Part shown: one piece after another, positions 8,935 through 17,683 of the stretch
How the letters are laid out: the number at the start of each line of letters is the position of its first letter
Position numbering within the stretch: position 1 is the first letter of the stretch
NCBI RefSeq assembly: GCF_026151395.1
Contig: NZ_JAMQPV010000001.1
Span: forward strand, 1,426,001-1,490,000
Origin: Leptospira limi
GTDB lineage: Bacteria; Spirochaetota; Leptospiria; Leptospirales; Leptospiraceae
Length of the DNA stretch: 64,000 nucleotides
Reading direction: 5' to 3'
The notes under the pieces: generated by a model
The model's input: the letters and a program-made list of their open reading frames with translations, nothing else
Told to the model about the DNA's origin: nothing
The model's database searches: none
Position numbers and translations under genes: made by a program

Positions 8935-9846
8935 ATGCTGAAATCTCTACGTTTTGGAATGATGGGGTTCTTACTTATGTGCTTAGCTGGCAATCTAAGC
9001 GCACAATCTGGTCCTCGTTCTTATTTTATGATCGGTCTAGGTATGCAATTTGACCTTGCACAACTCGGCGGAACAATTACGAAAGATGGTCTAGATTCTA
9101 GAAATTCTTCAGTCTCTAGAGACTCGAGCGGAAACATCACAGGATACCCACTTCAAAAAGCAATTTATGCTGAAAACACTCTTATCAGTTTGAAACGAAC
9201 AACTGGTGGGGCTGTTGGTGCAAAAACTAGCGGAGCTATGGTCGGTGGTAACGTAAACGTAGGTTACGAAAAAGAAGGAGTCTTCGGAGTTCCTAGCCTT
9301 TTCTGGAGAATCAACGTTAACTATACTACTAAAATCTCTGGTGGTGAAACATCTTCCACAATTATGGGATACAAATGGTTAGACCAAGAGTGGCAATACA
9401 CTGCTTGGACAGTTCCAACATACTTAGGGATTAAATTATACAATGCTGCGAATGACACTGCTGTTTACGTCGGAGCAGGGGTAAACTACTTCCACGGATG
9501 GTGGGGAGTTTCTGGAACAATCAATAACCCAGGACTTCAAACTTTCGCTCCTGGAATTTTAGGACCTGGTGGCTCACTTATCAGTGATGCTCCAAACCCT
9601 GGAATTAACAAAGAAAACGTACGTTTTGGCGCACACGGTTTTGGATTAAACTGGCTTGTTGGTGCTCAAACAAAAGTAACTGATAGAGGTCACCTTTTCT
9701 TCGAATTGGAAACTATCCTTTCTGCAGGAATGGGTGTTGGTGGAGTTGCATCGGTTGGAGGAGCTTCTGCTCTTGCACCTTGGGTAGCTTACCCAGTGGT
9801 TATCGGTGGACAAACTTACCGCGTAGGTTACAAAATCGAAATTTAA
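8935..9846 (+). CDS. ompL1: Outer membrane porin OmpL1
   Basis: A 303-residue beta-barrel outer membrane protein with a signal peptide ending in LSAQS. I recognise it as OmpL1, the trimeric leptospiral porin, from conserved blocks: MQFDLAQLGGTITKDGLD, TTGGAVGAKTSGAMVGGN, YVGAGVNYFHGWWG, HLFFELETILSA and the C-terminal YPVVIGGQTYRVGYKIEI. The aromatic/hydrophobic C-terminal strand fits BAM-dependent insertion. The extracellular loops (residues about 45-70 and 170-200) differ from pathogenic OmpL1 as I remember it, consistent with a saprophyte. It is monocistronic: it has its own promoter, SD TAAGGAG and a strong terminator. Confidence 0.9.
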   Translation: MLKSLRFGMMGFLLMCLAGNLSAQSGPRSYFMIGLGMQFDLAQLGGTITKDGLDSRNSSVSRDSSGNITGYPLQKAIYAENTLISLKRTTGGAVGAKTSGAMVGGNVNVGYEKEGVFGVPSLFWRINVNYTTKISGGETSSTIMGYKWLDQEWQYTAWTVPTYLGIKLYNAANDTAVYVGAGVNYFHGWWGVSGTINNPGLQTFAPGILGPGGSLISDAPNPGINKENVRFGAHGFGLNWLVGAQTKVTDRGHLFFELETILSAGMGVGGVASVGGASALAPWVAYPVVIGGQTYRVGYKIEI

Positions 9847-9867
9847 TTAGTTAATCACTGTTAAAGG

Positions 9868-9905
9868 AAAAAACCGGTGTTGGATTCCAACTCCGGTTTT
9901 TTTTT
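9868..9905 (+). terminator. Rho-independent terminator of ompL1
   Basis: The hairpin arms are AAACCGG-T-GTTGG (9871-9883) and CCAAC-T-CCGGTTT (9887-9899) with one T-T mismatch and loop ATT. They are followed by T's to 9905. It lies 21 bases after the ompL1 stop. Confidence 0.9.
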
Positions 9906-9929
9906 GTCCACAAACGCATCCGCTTTTTA

Positions 9930-10241
9930 TCAAAACTCGTCTGTATTTTCCATTAACATTTGAATGAACTCCAAATCTTTGGAAGTAATCGCATTTGATT
10001 CATGTGTATACAGTTTGAGTCGGACTTTGTTATAAACATTCCAGATTTCTGCATGGTGGTCTAACGATTCCGATACAAATGCAAGTTTTGTTAAAAACAA
10101 AAATGCACTCGTAAAAGAAACAAAGGAATGTTCAAAACTAAGATAACAAAGTGTATTTTCCTTCGTATACTTCCATTGCGGAAAGGCTTTTAAGAATGTT
10201 AAAATTGATTCTTCGTTCAAAATTTGATTAGGTTGTTTCAT
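9930..10241 (-). CDS. Pterin-4a-carbinolamine dehydratase family protein
   Basis: A 103-residue protein of the PCD/DCoH family. The diagnostic block is present: ESLDHHAEIWNVYNKVRLKL followed by THESNAITSKDLEF, with the paired His residues that form the active site. In other bacteria these enzymes recycle the pterin cofactor of aromatic amino acid hydroxylases, and some act elsewhere in pterin metabolism. No hydroxylase gene is visible in this window. ATG 10241 has GAAGG nine bases upstream and starts inside the 3' end of the EamA gene, so translation is probably coupled. An upstream in-frame start at 10271 would lie further inside that gene and is less likely. Confidence 0.85.
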   Translation of the reverse strand: MKQPNQILNEESILTFLKAFPQWKYTKENTLCYLSFEHSFVSFTSAFLFLTKLAFVSESLDHHAEIWNVYNKVRLKLYTHESNAITSKDLEFIQMLMENTDEF

Positions 10242-11127
10242 TCTGTTTGACCTTCTTTTTATGGAATACAATTAAATACAATCCAAGTAAAATAAGAGCA
10301 CCACCACCTAGTTTTTGTATGTCGATCGGTTCATTCATAAAAAATATGCCAACAAACATCAAAAAGATTGGTTCAATGAGAAGTGTGGCATTCAATTTAC
10401 TGATGGGTAAATAATTATGAGCTTCAAAATAAAAAGCTCTCCCTAAAAAATAACCAAGTAATGAACAGACCCCAAGCGTGACAACAATGGGCAATTTAGG
10501 GACTAAAAAAGATCCGATACCAAGAGAATAAAAAAAGAAAAATACACATAACAGAAATAAACGTAAGTAAGCATACTCTAAACCTAAAATTTCCGGGATG
10601 TACTTTTTAATTAAATAACTTTGTATCGCAAATAAAAAAGCACTGACTAGTATACAAATTGCTGCGATCCAATGGATTTGACCTTCCAAGGTTGAGATGA
10701 AATAAATTCCAAACATGGAGATGATGATCCCAAATGTTTCTCTATATTTTAAGTTCTCCCCAAGGAACACAACACCTAATAAAACATTATACAATACAGT
10801 TGTTTTGATGAGAATTGCAGCGGGACCTAAGTCAGTTTGTTTTAACGCATAATAGTATAAGATAATTCCCATGGCATTGGATAAAGTTCCAATGAGTAAA
10901 ATTTTCCCATCTCGTTTGATCGTTAACATTACTTTTGTTCGGCGATGTGCCGAAGTCAGAAAATAAGGACTCACAACCAAAAAGGCAAATCCAACACCAA
11001 ATAAGGCAGCCATTTCAGGAGATAAGCTATATCTCCGAAATACTTCTTTAAAACCGATCACTTCAAATGCGAAGAAAACCCCGGTTAAAAATACAAAAAA
11101 ATATCCCTTTTTTTCATTACCAGTCAA
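10228..11127 (-). CDS. EamA/DMT-superfamily permease
   Basis: A 299-residue integral membrane protein with about ten membrane segments arranged as two EamA repeats, each ending in the typical block ([28 protein letters not shown] and [27 protein letters not shown]). The drug/metabolite transporter superfamily exports or imports small metabolites; the substrate cannot be predicted. Its ATG overlaps the end of ung by 11 bases and its 3' end overlaps the pterin dehydratase start, placing it in the middle of a four-gene overlapping operon. Confidence 0.85.
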   Translation of the reverse strand: MTGNEKKGYFFVFLTGVFFAFEVIGFKEVFRRYSLSPEMAALFGVGFAFLVVSPYFLTSAHRRTKVMLTIKRDGKILLIGTLSNAMGIILYYYALKQTDLGPAAILIKTTVLYNVLLGVVFLGENLKYRETFGIIISMFGIYFISTLEGQIHWIAAICILVSAFLFAIQSYLIKKYIPEILGLEYAYLRLFLLCVFFFFYSLGIGSFLVPKLPIVVTLGVCSLLGYFLGRAFYFEAHNYLPISKLNATLLIEPIFLMFVGIFFMNEPIDIQKLGGGALILLGLYLIVFHKKKVKQNETT

Positions 11128-11782
11128 TGGTTTCTTTTCCTATTGATTTTAAGTATTCATTCGTTTTCGAAAAATGACGGTTCCCCAAAAATCCACGGTA
11201 AGCAGAGAGCGGAGAAGGGTGTGCTGATTTTAGCACCAAGTGTTTGTTTGGTGGGATCAGGATTTCCTTTTTTTGTGCAAAAGATCCCCATAATAGAAAA
11301 ACTAAATTTGATTTTTGATTTGCTAAGATACGGATCACTGCATCTGTAAATTCTTCCCAACCTTTGTTTTGGTGGGAACCTGCTTTGTCTTTTTCAACCG
11401 TGAGTGTTGCATTGAGTAAAAACACTCCTTGTTTGGCAAGGTAAGTTAAATCACCGGACTTTGGGATTGGTTTTTTGACATCATCTTGGATTTCTTTGAA
11501 GATATTTTGGAGAGAAGGAGGAAACGGAACACCATCCAAGACAGAAAAACAAAGTCCATGTGCTTGTCCTGGTCCATGGTAAGGGTCTTGGCCGATGATT
11601 ACCACTTTTACCTGATCAAAAGGGCATAAATCAAATGCATTGAATATATATTTTGCAGGAGGGTAGACGATTTTGGTTTTGTATTCATCTCTTACCCATT
11701 CACGTAAATTCGTAAAATAAGGTTTGTCAAATTCTGCCTGTAAAACCTTTTTCCAACTAGATTCTATTTGAACGTCTTTCAG
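11117..11782 (-). CDS. ung: Uracil-DNA glycosylase, apparent CTG start
   Basis: A 221-residue family 1 uracil-DNA glycosylase that removes uracil from DNA. The catalytic motif [17 protein letters not shown] has Asp66, and the Leu-loop motif [11 protein letters not shown] and LLWGSFAQ are present. The first ordinary start codon in frame is GTG at 11605, which would delete the first 59 residues, including the conserved [11 protein letters not shown] and VKVVIIG strand. The conserved reading continues upstream to a CTG at 11780-11782, preceded by a perfect GGAGGG (11788-11793) at five bases spacing. There is no ATG, GTG or TTG between 11606 and the in-frame stop at 11834. With CTG the length and position of the catalytic Asp match the family (Asp64 in E. 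coli). It overlaps the upstream methyltransferase gene by 26 bases. Confidence 0.9.
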   Translation of the reverse strand: MKDVQIESSWKKVLQAEFDKPYFTNLREWVRDEYKTKIVYPPAKYIFNAFDLCPFDQVKVVIIGQDPYHGPGQAHGLCFSVLDGVPFPPSLQNIFKEIQDDVKKPIPKSGDLTYLAKQGVFLLNATLTVEKDKAGSHQNKGWEEFTDAVIRILANQKSNLVFLLWGSFAQKKEILIPPNKHLVLKSAHPSPLSAYRGFLGNRHFSKTNEYLKSIGKETIDW

Positions 11783-12971
11783 ATTTTCCCTCCGAATGAA
11801 AGAATAACACGCGTAAATCGATGCCTCCGTGGGTTACATGGATGGTTTTTTTTGCAAATGTCCTTAAGTCTTTCATGCATTCACTCCACTTCTCTTCCGT
11901 TGGACATAGGATATAACCAATGAGAGGAATTTCATTTTGTAAGACTTGGGAAAGTTCTCCAAGTCGTTTTCCAATTTTTGAATATAACTTTTCATCAGGA
12001 CCCATTCTTTCATTTTTTCGATACCCATAGGGTGGGTTCAAAGGTAAAAAATAATGAGTAGAGGATTCTTTTCCTTCTGGAAAAACGGGAAATGTTTTTA
12101 AGAAGTCGGAAATAGTATAGTCAATGGTTTCAACATGGATCCATTTTCTCCAATGGTCCTTTTCCTTTTGCCAATAAGGTGCAAGGGCTGGATCTGTATC
12201 TTGGATGACCATCGGCGTGAGATTTAAATTCGTATTTAAGGAATCTCGTTTTTTAAGGAAATGTTCCCATGATTTTGTAGGGAATAAATTCAGTTTTTTC
12301 CATACCAAATCTCTAGGGAGATTTAAATAAGGAATTTTTTCTTCGGCTAATCGCCATTCGGTGGCAAATGTCATTGTTCCTGCAAACGGAATGTAAACAA
12401 GTTGAACACTTTCTTTTGGGATGGAAAAAATTTGGAAACATTGCTCCGTCAGAATGTGAGCTAAATCTTCTGGAATTGGAGCACTTGTTGGAAAATTTGC
12501 TTTGATTCCTCTTTTGTAACCTGGTTCCCCTAACACGGATAGAGTGACAGTGACTTCTTCCTCAAAAAAACTGATGTGTAAGTTTTCTTTGATCTCATAA
12601 AACTTAGTTTCATTGTCAGTAAACAGAGGTTTTGCGATGTTAACGGCTTCAGTTAGGATGCGGTCCCATTCGTCTTCTCGTTTGTCTGACGACATATCCC
12701 AATCATTGGTCCTTGCGATCACAAGACGAAGGTCTCGAATGAAATACCCATTGAATAAAAGATACGTGATTTGGTGGGGATTTACATTTTCAATTTTGAT
12801 TTTTTCTGAAAATACACGGACATTTGCTTCCGGTTGGTTGGGGAGAGGGACATGGTCTAAAATTTCTTTTACCTTTTCTCCCACCCAAGTGGAAGTCCCA
12901 GGAGGGAAGTACAATTCCCACGTTAAAGGAGTTCCCAACTGAGGTTTTCTGATTTTAAATTTCCAATTCAT
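11757..12971 (-). CDS. RlmL/Trm-type class I RNA methyltransferase-like protein
   Basis: A 404-residue protein with the two signatures of the UPF0020 (RlmL/RlmK/Trm11) methyltransferase family: a divergent SAM-binding motif [16 protein letters not shown] near residue 200, and the catalytic motif [12 protein letters not shown] near residue 315. The first 180 residues could form a divergent THUMP-like RNA-binding region, but I cannot see a clear THUMP signature. Motif I lacks the usual D-P-x-C-G-S-G-T, having PFAGTMT instead, so activity should be regarded as probable but untested. Guanosine N2 methylation of rRNA or tRNA is the family expectation. It is the first gene of the overlapping operon with ung, an EamA permease and a pterin dehydratase. 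Confidence 0.7.
   Translation of the reverse strand: MNWKFKIRKPQLGTPLTWELYFPPGTSTWVGEKVKEILDHVPLPNQPEANVRVFSEKIKIENVNPHQITYLLFNGYFIRDLRLVIARTNDWDMSSDKREDEWDRILTEAVNIAKPLFTDNETKFYEIKENLHISFFEEEVTVTLSVLGEPGYKRGIKANFPTSAPIPEDLAHILTEQCFQIFSIPKESVQLVYIPFAGTMTFATEWRLAEEKIPYLNLPRDLVWKKLNLFPTKSWEHFLKKRDSLNTNLNLTPMVIQDTDPALAPYWQKEKDHWRKWIHVETIDYTISDFLKTFPVFPEGKESSTHYFLPLNPPYGYRKNERMGPDEKLYSKIGKRLGELSQVLQNEIPLIGYILCPTEEKWSECMKDLRTFAKKTIHVTHGGIDLRVLFFHSEGKSERRSNRI
11788..11793 (-). promoter_or_regulatory. Ribosome binding site defining the ung CTG start
   Basis: GGAGGG on the minus strand stands five bases before CTG 11782. It is one of the strongest Shine-Dalgarno matches in the window and lies inside the 3' end of the preceding gene. 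Confidence 0.65.
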
Positions 12972-13014
12972 CTTTTCCTTGCTATCCGTATTTCCCCGGA
13001 AAGATTGACCTTAC

Positions 13015-13929
13015 ATGTCTAGGATCTTCACTCCAGAGCTGTTTTTGGTGATTGCCGCCATTCTTTGGGGTGGAACGTTTGTGGTCATCAAACTTGCGCT
13101 TGATTCGGTTCCTCCTTTTTTATTTTTAGCAGTCCGATTTTCCGTCGCCGGTTTCATCACATTATTACTCTATCGTAAAACTTTATTTTCCAAAGCAAAT
13201 CGCCGATTGGATTACATTCTCCCCGCTTTTTTTGTCGCTTGTTCGGCCTTACTCGGGTATGCATTTCAAACCATTGGACTTGTTTACACTTCCGCTACCC
13301 AATCAGGATTTATGACAGGTGCATACGTGATATTTGTGCCATTACTACAAATTGCCATCGAACGAAAACTACCATCTCTACGAACATGGATTGCGGTTGT
13401 TATCGTAGTGATTGGATTGTTTTGTATTTCACAAAATGGAAAATCCTTTGATGAGTTCCAAAGTAATTTGGGGTTTGGGTTTGGTGATGGGCTCACTTTG
13501 ATTGGAGCGTTTTTTTTTGCTGTCTATATCATTCTCATCGACATTTATACGAAAAAAATTCCATCTCAGATTTTAGTATCGTTTGAAATTTTACTGATAG
13601 CGATTGTCTCTAGTTTTCTTTTCCCTGTTGAATCCATATTTTTAAAACAAACCATCAATGTTCAATTTGATTTAAAATTCTGGATTGGTATCATTTATAC
13701 ATCTGTGTTTGCGACAATCTTTACTACGCAAATTCAAACAAGATACCAAAAGGCAGTTTCTCCAGCTAGGGCAGGCTTACTTTATAGTTTGGAACCTGTA
13801 TTTTCTTTTTTATTAGCTTATCTTGTGTTAGGTGAAAGGCTCGGCACAATTGGTGCCATTGGTTCTTTTCTCACATTATTTGGGATTTTGTTCTCAGAAA
13901 TGGGTAAGTGGAACAAACGAGAAGAGTGA
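13015..13929 (+). CDS. EamA/DMT-superfamily permease
   Basis: A 304-residue polytopic membrane protein with two EamA repeats. The signatures are ILWGGTFVVIKLALDSVPPF at the N terminus, SATQSGFMTGAYVIFVPLLQ in the middle and PARAGLLYSLEPVFSFLLAYLVLGE near the end. It is a canonical RhaT/YdcZ-like permease of unknown substrate and is more typical of the family than the copy at 10228-11127, with which it shares only the fold. It is divergent from the RlmL-like gene across 43 bases and convergent with the AI-2E family gene. Confidence 0.88.
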   Translation: MSRIFTPELFLVIAAILWGGTFVVIKLALDSVPPFLFLAVRFSVAGFITLLLYRKTLFSKANRRLDYILPAFFVACSALLGYAFQTIGLVYTSATQSGFMTGAYVIFVPLLQIAIERKLPSLRTWIAVVIVVIGLFCISQNGKSFDEFQSNLGFGFGDGLTLIGAFFFAVYIILIDIYTKKIPSQILVSFEILLIAIVSSFLFPVESIFLKQTINVQFDLKFWIGIIYTSVFATIFTTQIQTRYQKAVSPARAGLLYSLEPVFSFLLAYLVLGERLGTIGAIGSFLTLFGILFSEMGKWNKREE

Positions 13930-13949
13930 ATTTTGGACAAAGCCAAAAT
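13930..13949. terminator. Weak hairpin between convergent genes
   Basis: The arms ATTTTGG (13930-13936) and CCAAAAT (13943-13949) enclose a six-base loop between the ends of the EamA and AI-2E genes. It is AT-rich without a clear T tract, so it is at best a weak bidirectional terminator. Confidence 0.3.
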
Positions 13950-13980
13950 CCGTTCCTCTCTCGTATCCTAAGATAGAATT

Positions 13981-15039
13981 TTAAATGATTTGGTGTTCCT
14001 TTAGAGCATGGTACAAGATGCCAATGGTCACTTTTAAAATGGATAAAACAGGTATGGCTAATAACATACCAAAGATACCAAAAAAGTTTCCACCAACTGC
14101 AATTCCAATGAGGATCGCAAGTGGATGTAACGAAACAGCATTTGCAATCACTACAGGTTGGACTATCGCATTGTCGACCAATTGAGCGACTATGACAACG
14201 GATGCAATGGAACCTATGGAAGGTGACATTTCTGGGAATAAAATGGCAAATAAGATAGGAGGGATTGCACCAACTAACGGACCTAAGTAAGGAATTGAAT
14301 TGGCAACTCCTAAAAATACTCCAAACAGAACAAAGAATTTCACACCCACAATATAAAATCCAATCGATGCAACGACTGCCATGATTCCACATTGGATCAC
14401 CAAACTCTTCAAGTAACTAGTGATCTGTTGGTTCATACGATAAAAAACCATCAGAAACATTTCAAAAAATCGATTGGGAATAAAACTAATCATTGTTTTG
14501 TAGATTAGGTTTGCATCGAGTAACAAAAAGAAACTGATGATAGGAATAATGATCATCCAGCTGATAAATGTTGGAATCATCACAACAATTCCTCTTAAAA
14601 ATTCTTCTAAGTTATTGGTGGCAAGTTTTGCAATCTCTTCTGGATTGATGATTTTTTTCCATAGTTCCGGATTTTTAGAAACAACAGGAAGTTTTGTAAA
14701 ATCGAGCAACTGGAAGTTTGGATCATCCATTTTGGTTGACCATTCCGAAACGATTGGTTGTGCTTTTTCAAACAAGTTAGGCAAATAAAATGCTAAAAAC
14801 CAATACGCGCAAGCAATCAAAATAGAAAAGATAATGATGATAGTGAATGCCCTATGGATCCCTCTCGATTCAAAGTAATCAACTACTCCGTGGAAAATAT
14901 AAAAATGAATTCCTGATATAAGAAGTGGGATTGCTAAAAATTTTACACCTACAATACCAATTAAAACAGTTAATGCAATAAGCCCAAAAAAGGCAGATCG
15001 TAAAACTAGTGATGATATACTATTTTCTTTAAAGATCAT
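13981..15039 (-). CDS. AI-2E family transporter (PerM/TqsA-like)
   Basis: A 352-residue inner-membrane protein of the UPF0118/AI-2 exporter family. It shows paired N-terminal membrane segments, a soluble central stretch (residues about 85-145) and the C-terminal family block PYLGPLVGAIPPILFA followed by DNAIVQPVVIANAVSLHPL. Members have been linked to autoinducer-2 export, ion antiport or alkali tolerance; the name does not establish function. Its ATG overlaps the stop of the upstream cyclic-nucleotide-binding gene (ATGA-type overlap), so the two are surely cotranslated. Confidence 0.88.
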   Translation of the reverse strand: MIFKENSISSLVLRSAFFGLIALTVLIGIVGVKFLAIPLLISGIHFYIFHGVVDYFESRGIHRAFTIIIIFSILIACAYWFLAFYLPNLFEKAQPIVSEWSTKMDDPNFQLLDFTKLPVVSKNPELWKKIINPEEIAKLATNNLEEFLRGIVVMIPTFISWMIIIPIISFFLLLDANLIYKTMISFIPNRFFEMFLMVFYRMNQQITSYLKSLVIQCGIMAVVASIGFYIVGVKFFVLFGVFLGVANSIPYLGPLVGAIPPILFAILFPEMSPSIGSIASVVIVAQLVDNAIVQPVVIANAVSLHPLAILIGIAVGGNFFGIFGMLLAIPVLSILKVTIGILYHALKEHQII

Positions 15040-15557
15040 TTGGGTTTATTCTTTTTGCTTTTAAAGTAAGCTGCTTCTAAGGTATCATTCGTTTTGCGAA
15101 GTCTATCTGCAATGATTGATGCAAAACTGAGAAGTAAATCGTTTCCAACTCTCGGTTTTGTTTCTAATAACGTTTTTAACTCTGGTTGGAAAAAACCAAG
15201 TAAAATGGAATCAACAAGTGCAACAGCAGTAGCCGATCGTGGAAAATCTTGGAAAAGAGCAAGTTCACCAAAAAAAGCACCTTTTTCGAGTTCGGCGAGC
15301 TTTAAAGTCACTCCTTCTCGTTCAGAAAAAATTTCAACTTTTCCTTGTAAGATCAGGTAAACTCCCGTTCCAGCTTGTCCCTGAAAAAAGATGGTTTCAC
15401 CTGCATAATACTTTCGTTTATGGATGAGCCTTGCTACTTCACGAAGTGTCCTTCGTGACATACCTTCAAAGATTGCAGTTTCACGTAAAAAATGTGAAAT
15501 CTCTGTGATGGGGTTATCATCGCGTTTGAGAATGGATTTCCAAAGGGGAAGTTGCAT
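15036..15557 (-). CDS. Cyclic-nucleotide-binding domain protein without DNA-binding domain
   Basis: A 173-residue soluble protein consisting almost only of a Crp-like cNMP-binding domain (residues about 25-140). The phosphate-binding cassette reads KGAFFGELALFQDFPRSATAVA, which keeps the G-E-L-A-x(n)-R-S/T pattern of true cAMP/cGMP binders. There is no helix-turn-helix, so it is not a transcription factor; stand-alone CNB proteins usually act on a partner. The four-base overlap with the AI-2E family transporter gene suggests that this membrane protein is the partner. Confidence 0.85.
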   Translation of the reverse strand: MQLPLWKSILKRDDNPITEISHFLRETAIFEGMSRRTLREVARLIHKRKYYAGETIFFQGQAGTGVYLILQGKVEIFSEREGVTLKLAELEKGAFFGELALFQDFPRSATAVALVDSILLGFFQPELKTLLETKPRVGNDLLLSFASIIADRLRKTNDTLEAAYFKSKKNKPK

Positions 15558-15597
15558 ATTGCCTCTTCTATATAAATCGGATAGACGAGGCCCGGAA

Positions 15598-16308
15598 TTG
15601 ATAAAACTTGCTCTTATGGGACAAGCTTTTTATGTAACGGGGACCGGAACGGACGTAGGCAAAACTTTTTTTTCCTCTCTCTTTATGGCAAAATATGCGA
15701 AAAAGCATGGTTTTCGGTATTGGAAACCCATCCAAACTGGGACCATCAGTGCAGACGATACAAGCTTCATCCAAAACACAACCCATTTGCCCGATACACA
15801 TTTTCTAAAACCCAGTTTTGAGTTTAAGATACCAGCAAGTCCACATTACGCGGCACGATTGGAAGGCCAATCCATCGACCCAAAAACTCTTTTGTCTTTG
15901 ATATCCAAAGAAAGAAATAACAATACACTCATCGAAGGTGCAGGGGGAGTGTTTGTCCCCATAACTGAAAATTATTTAACCATACGTGCGATTCAAGAAT
16001 CCAATTTAGGAGTGGTTGTGGTTGGTTCCACCGAACTTGGCACCATCAATCATACACTCTTAACATTGGAAGCATTAACATCTCGTTTTATCCCTGTGTA
16101 TGGTTTTTATCTAGTGGGTCCAAAAAATGAATTACAAGAAGACAATGCGACCATGATACAAAAATTAGGTGGTGTTTCTCTTTTAGGTATCACAAACTTT
16201 CCTGATCAAAAATTATCTCCTGATGAATTTAACACCTTTGCCTCTATCCATTTTGATTTAGACCGAAATGTGATTGATGTTGTATTAAACGCTGAAGATG
16301 AAATATAA
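15598..16308 (+). CDS. bioD: Dethiobiotin synthetase
   Basis: An ATP-dependent enzyme that closes the ureido ring of dethiobiotin from DAPA and CO2 in biotin synthesis. The N-terminal P-loop VTGTGTDVGKTFFSS and the conserved KPIQTG, EGAGGVFVPI and VGSTELGTINHTLL blocks are present. Start choice: TTG 15598 has GAGG (15587-15590) at seven bases and gives 236 residues. ATG 15616, six codons later, is nearer the usual family start but has no ribosome site. The gene overlaps bioA by 11 bases, so bioD-bioA are translationally coupled. It is divergent from the cNMP-binding gene. Confidence 0.93.
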   Translation: MIKLALMGQAFYVTGTGTDVGKTFFSSLFMAKYAKKHGFRYWKPIQTGTISADDTSFIQNTTHLPDTHFLKPSFEFKIPASPHYAARLEGQSIDPKTLLSLISKERNNNTLIEGAGGVFVPITENYLTIRAIQESNLGVVVVGSTELGTINHTLLTLEALTSRFIPVYGFYLVGPKNELQEDNATMIQKLGGVSLLGITNFPDQKLSPDEFNTFASIHFDLDRNVIDVVLNAEDEI

Positions 16309-17626
16309 TCCAGTTACAACCAATACTTGGGTTCCACTGACAATCCAAGAGGAATCAGAACCCCTATTGAACATTGTTTCCGCTGAGAACGAATTTGTAA
16401 CGGATGAAGATGGAAATGTTTGGATTGATGCCATCTCCAGTTGGTGGACGATGATTTATGGTCATAGACACCCCCAACTTATCTCTGCTTTACAAAAACA
16501 ATTACAATCATTGGATCATGTGATGCTTGCTGGCAACATACATGAAAGTGCAGAAAAATTATCGAAAGCATTATTAGAACTTACAAACTTTGATTTCAAA
16601 AAAGTGTTTTATTCGGATAACGGATCGAATGCGATCGAAATTGCATTAAAACTTTCGATACAATATTACCAAAACCATCCCGATTTTAAACCTCGTTCAG
16701 AGTTTATCGTTTTTTCCAACTCCTATCATGGGGATAGTATTGGGGCAATGAATGTATCTGGGAAAAATTACTTCAATCGCATTTTTTCAGAATTACGATT
16801 TCCAACAAAGGAGTTCCCAGCTCCCAATTGTATGAACTGTCCATGGGGGAAACAACCTACGAATTGTGAAACAGAGTGTTTGACAGATTTAGAACTTTCG
16901 ATCAAACAAAACGATTATGCAGGAATCGTGATTGAACCTTTGGTATTTGGTGCCAACGGGATGTTGTTTTATGATAAAAAAGTTTTAACCAAATTACGAG
17001 AACTGGCAACAAGTACAAACACTTTGCTAATTTTTGACGAAGTGTTTACGGGTATGGGAAAATTAGGAGAACCGTTTGCTTACCAAAAGGCGGAAGTGGT
17101 TCCCGATTTACTGATTTTAGCAAAAGGACTCACTGGTGGAATGTTGCCACTGGCAGCAACCCTTGTATCTGATTTTATTTATAAACAGTTTCTTTCGAAA
17201 GATCCATACAAAGCATTTTTCCATGCACATACAATGACAGGGAATGCACTCGCATGTAGCGTTGGTTATACGTCTGTATCTATGTTACAAGAATTTGGAC
17301 TAACTCGAGTAAGGGAATTGGAAAAGAAACTAAATCAATATGCAATCTCCTTCCAAAAAAAAATGGGAACGTCAGTTGAAAATGTCAGAGTCAAGGGTGG
17401 AATTTTTGCCTTTGAATGGAAGGAACCAGTTGCCCATGATGAATACTTAAATCCCATAGGGAAACAAATCAAAAACGCCCTTCGGAAATTTCATATTTTA
17501 CTCAGACCCTTGGGGCGAACCATTTACATCACTCCTCCCTATACCATTTCAGATCCTTCCCTAGAAAAAATATTTTTGGCGCTTGAAACGACACTTCTCG
17601 GATTTTTAGAACCAGAAAAAGACTAA
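16298..17626 (+). CDS. bioA: Adenosylmethionine-8-amino-7-oxononanoate aminotransferase
   Basis: A 442-residue PLP-dependent class III aminotransferase converting KAPA to DAPA with S-adenosylmethionine as amino donor. Diagnostic sequences are WIDAISSWWTMIYGHRHP, the substrate and cofactor loop SNSYHGDSIGAMNVSG, IFDEVFTGMGKLG, and the PLP lysine Lys276 in LAKGLTGGMLPLA. The assignment as BioA rather than another class III enzyme rests on the SSWW motif and on the position between bioD and bioB. Four cysteines cluster in the insertion around residues 170-190 (C-x2-C-x8-C-x3-C), as in several BioA proteins; a structural metal or disulfides are possible. Confidence 0.95.
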   Translation: MKYNPVTTNTWVPLTIQEESEPLLNIVSAENEFVTDEDGNVWIDAISSWWTMIYGHRHPQLISALQKQLQSLDHVMLAGNIHESAEKLSKALLELTNFDFKKVFYSDNGSNAIEIALKLSIQYYQNHPDFKPRSEFIVFSNSYHGDSIGAMNVSGKNYFNRIFSELRFPTKEFPAPNCMNCPWGKQPTNCETECLTDLELSIKQNDYAGIVIEPLVFGANGMLFYDKKVLTKLRELATSTNTLLIFDEVFTGMGKLGEPFAYQKAEVVPDLLILAKGLTGGMLPLAATLVSDFIYKQFLSKDPYKAFFHAHTMTGNALACSVGYTSVSMLQEFGLTRVRELEKKLNQYAISFQKKMGTSVENVRVKGGIFAFEWKEPVAHDEYLNPIGKQIKNALRKFHILLRPLGRTIYITPPYTISDPSLEKIFLALETTLLGFLEPEKD

Positions 17627-17683
17627 ATCCTTACGTCCATTTTCTTCGTTTACAGAGTCACCCTCAGAAAAGATTTTGTTTTC

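Noticed and set aside
13871..14392. Cys/Trp-rich open frame on the minus strand
   Set aside because: Overlaps the AI-2E family gene in another frame on the same strand; composition is not protein-like.
15424..15597. 58-codon extension of BioD
   Set aside because: It is antisense to the cNMP-binding gene and precedes the P-loop that normally begins within the first ten residues.
16800..16880. Cys cluster in BioA as a novel metal site
   Set aside because: A similar cysteine-rich insertion is, as far as I recall, common in class III aminotransferases of the BioA type, so it is not a special feature of this gene.
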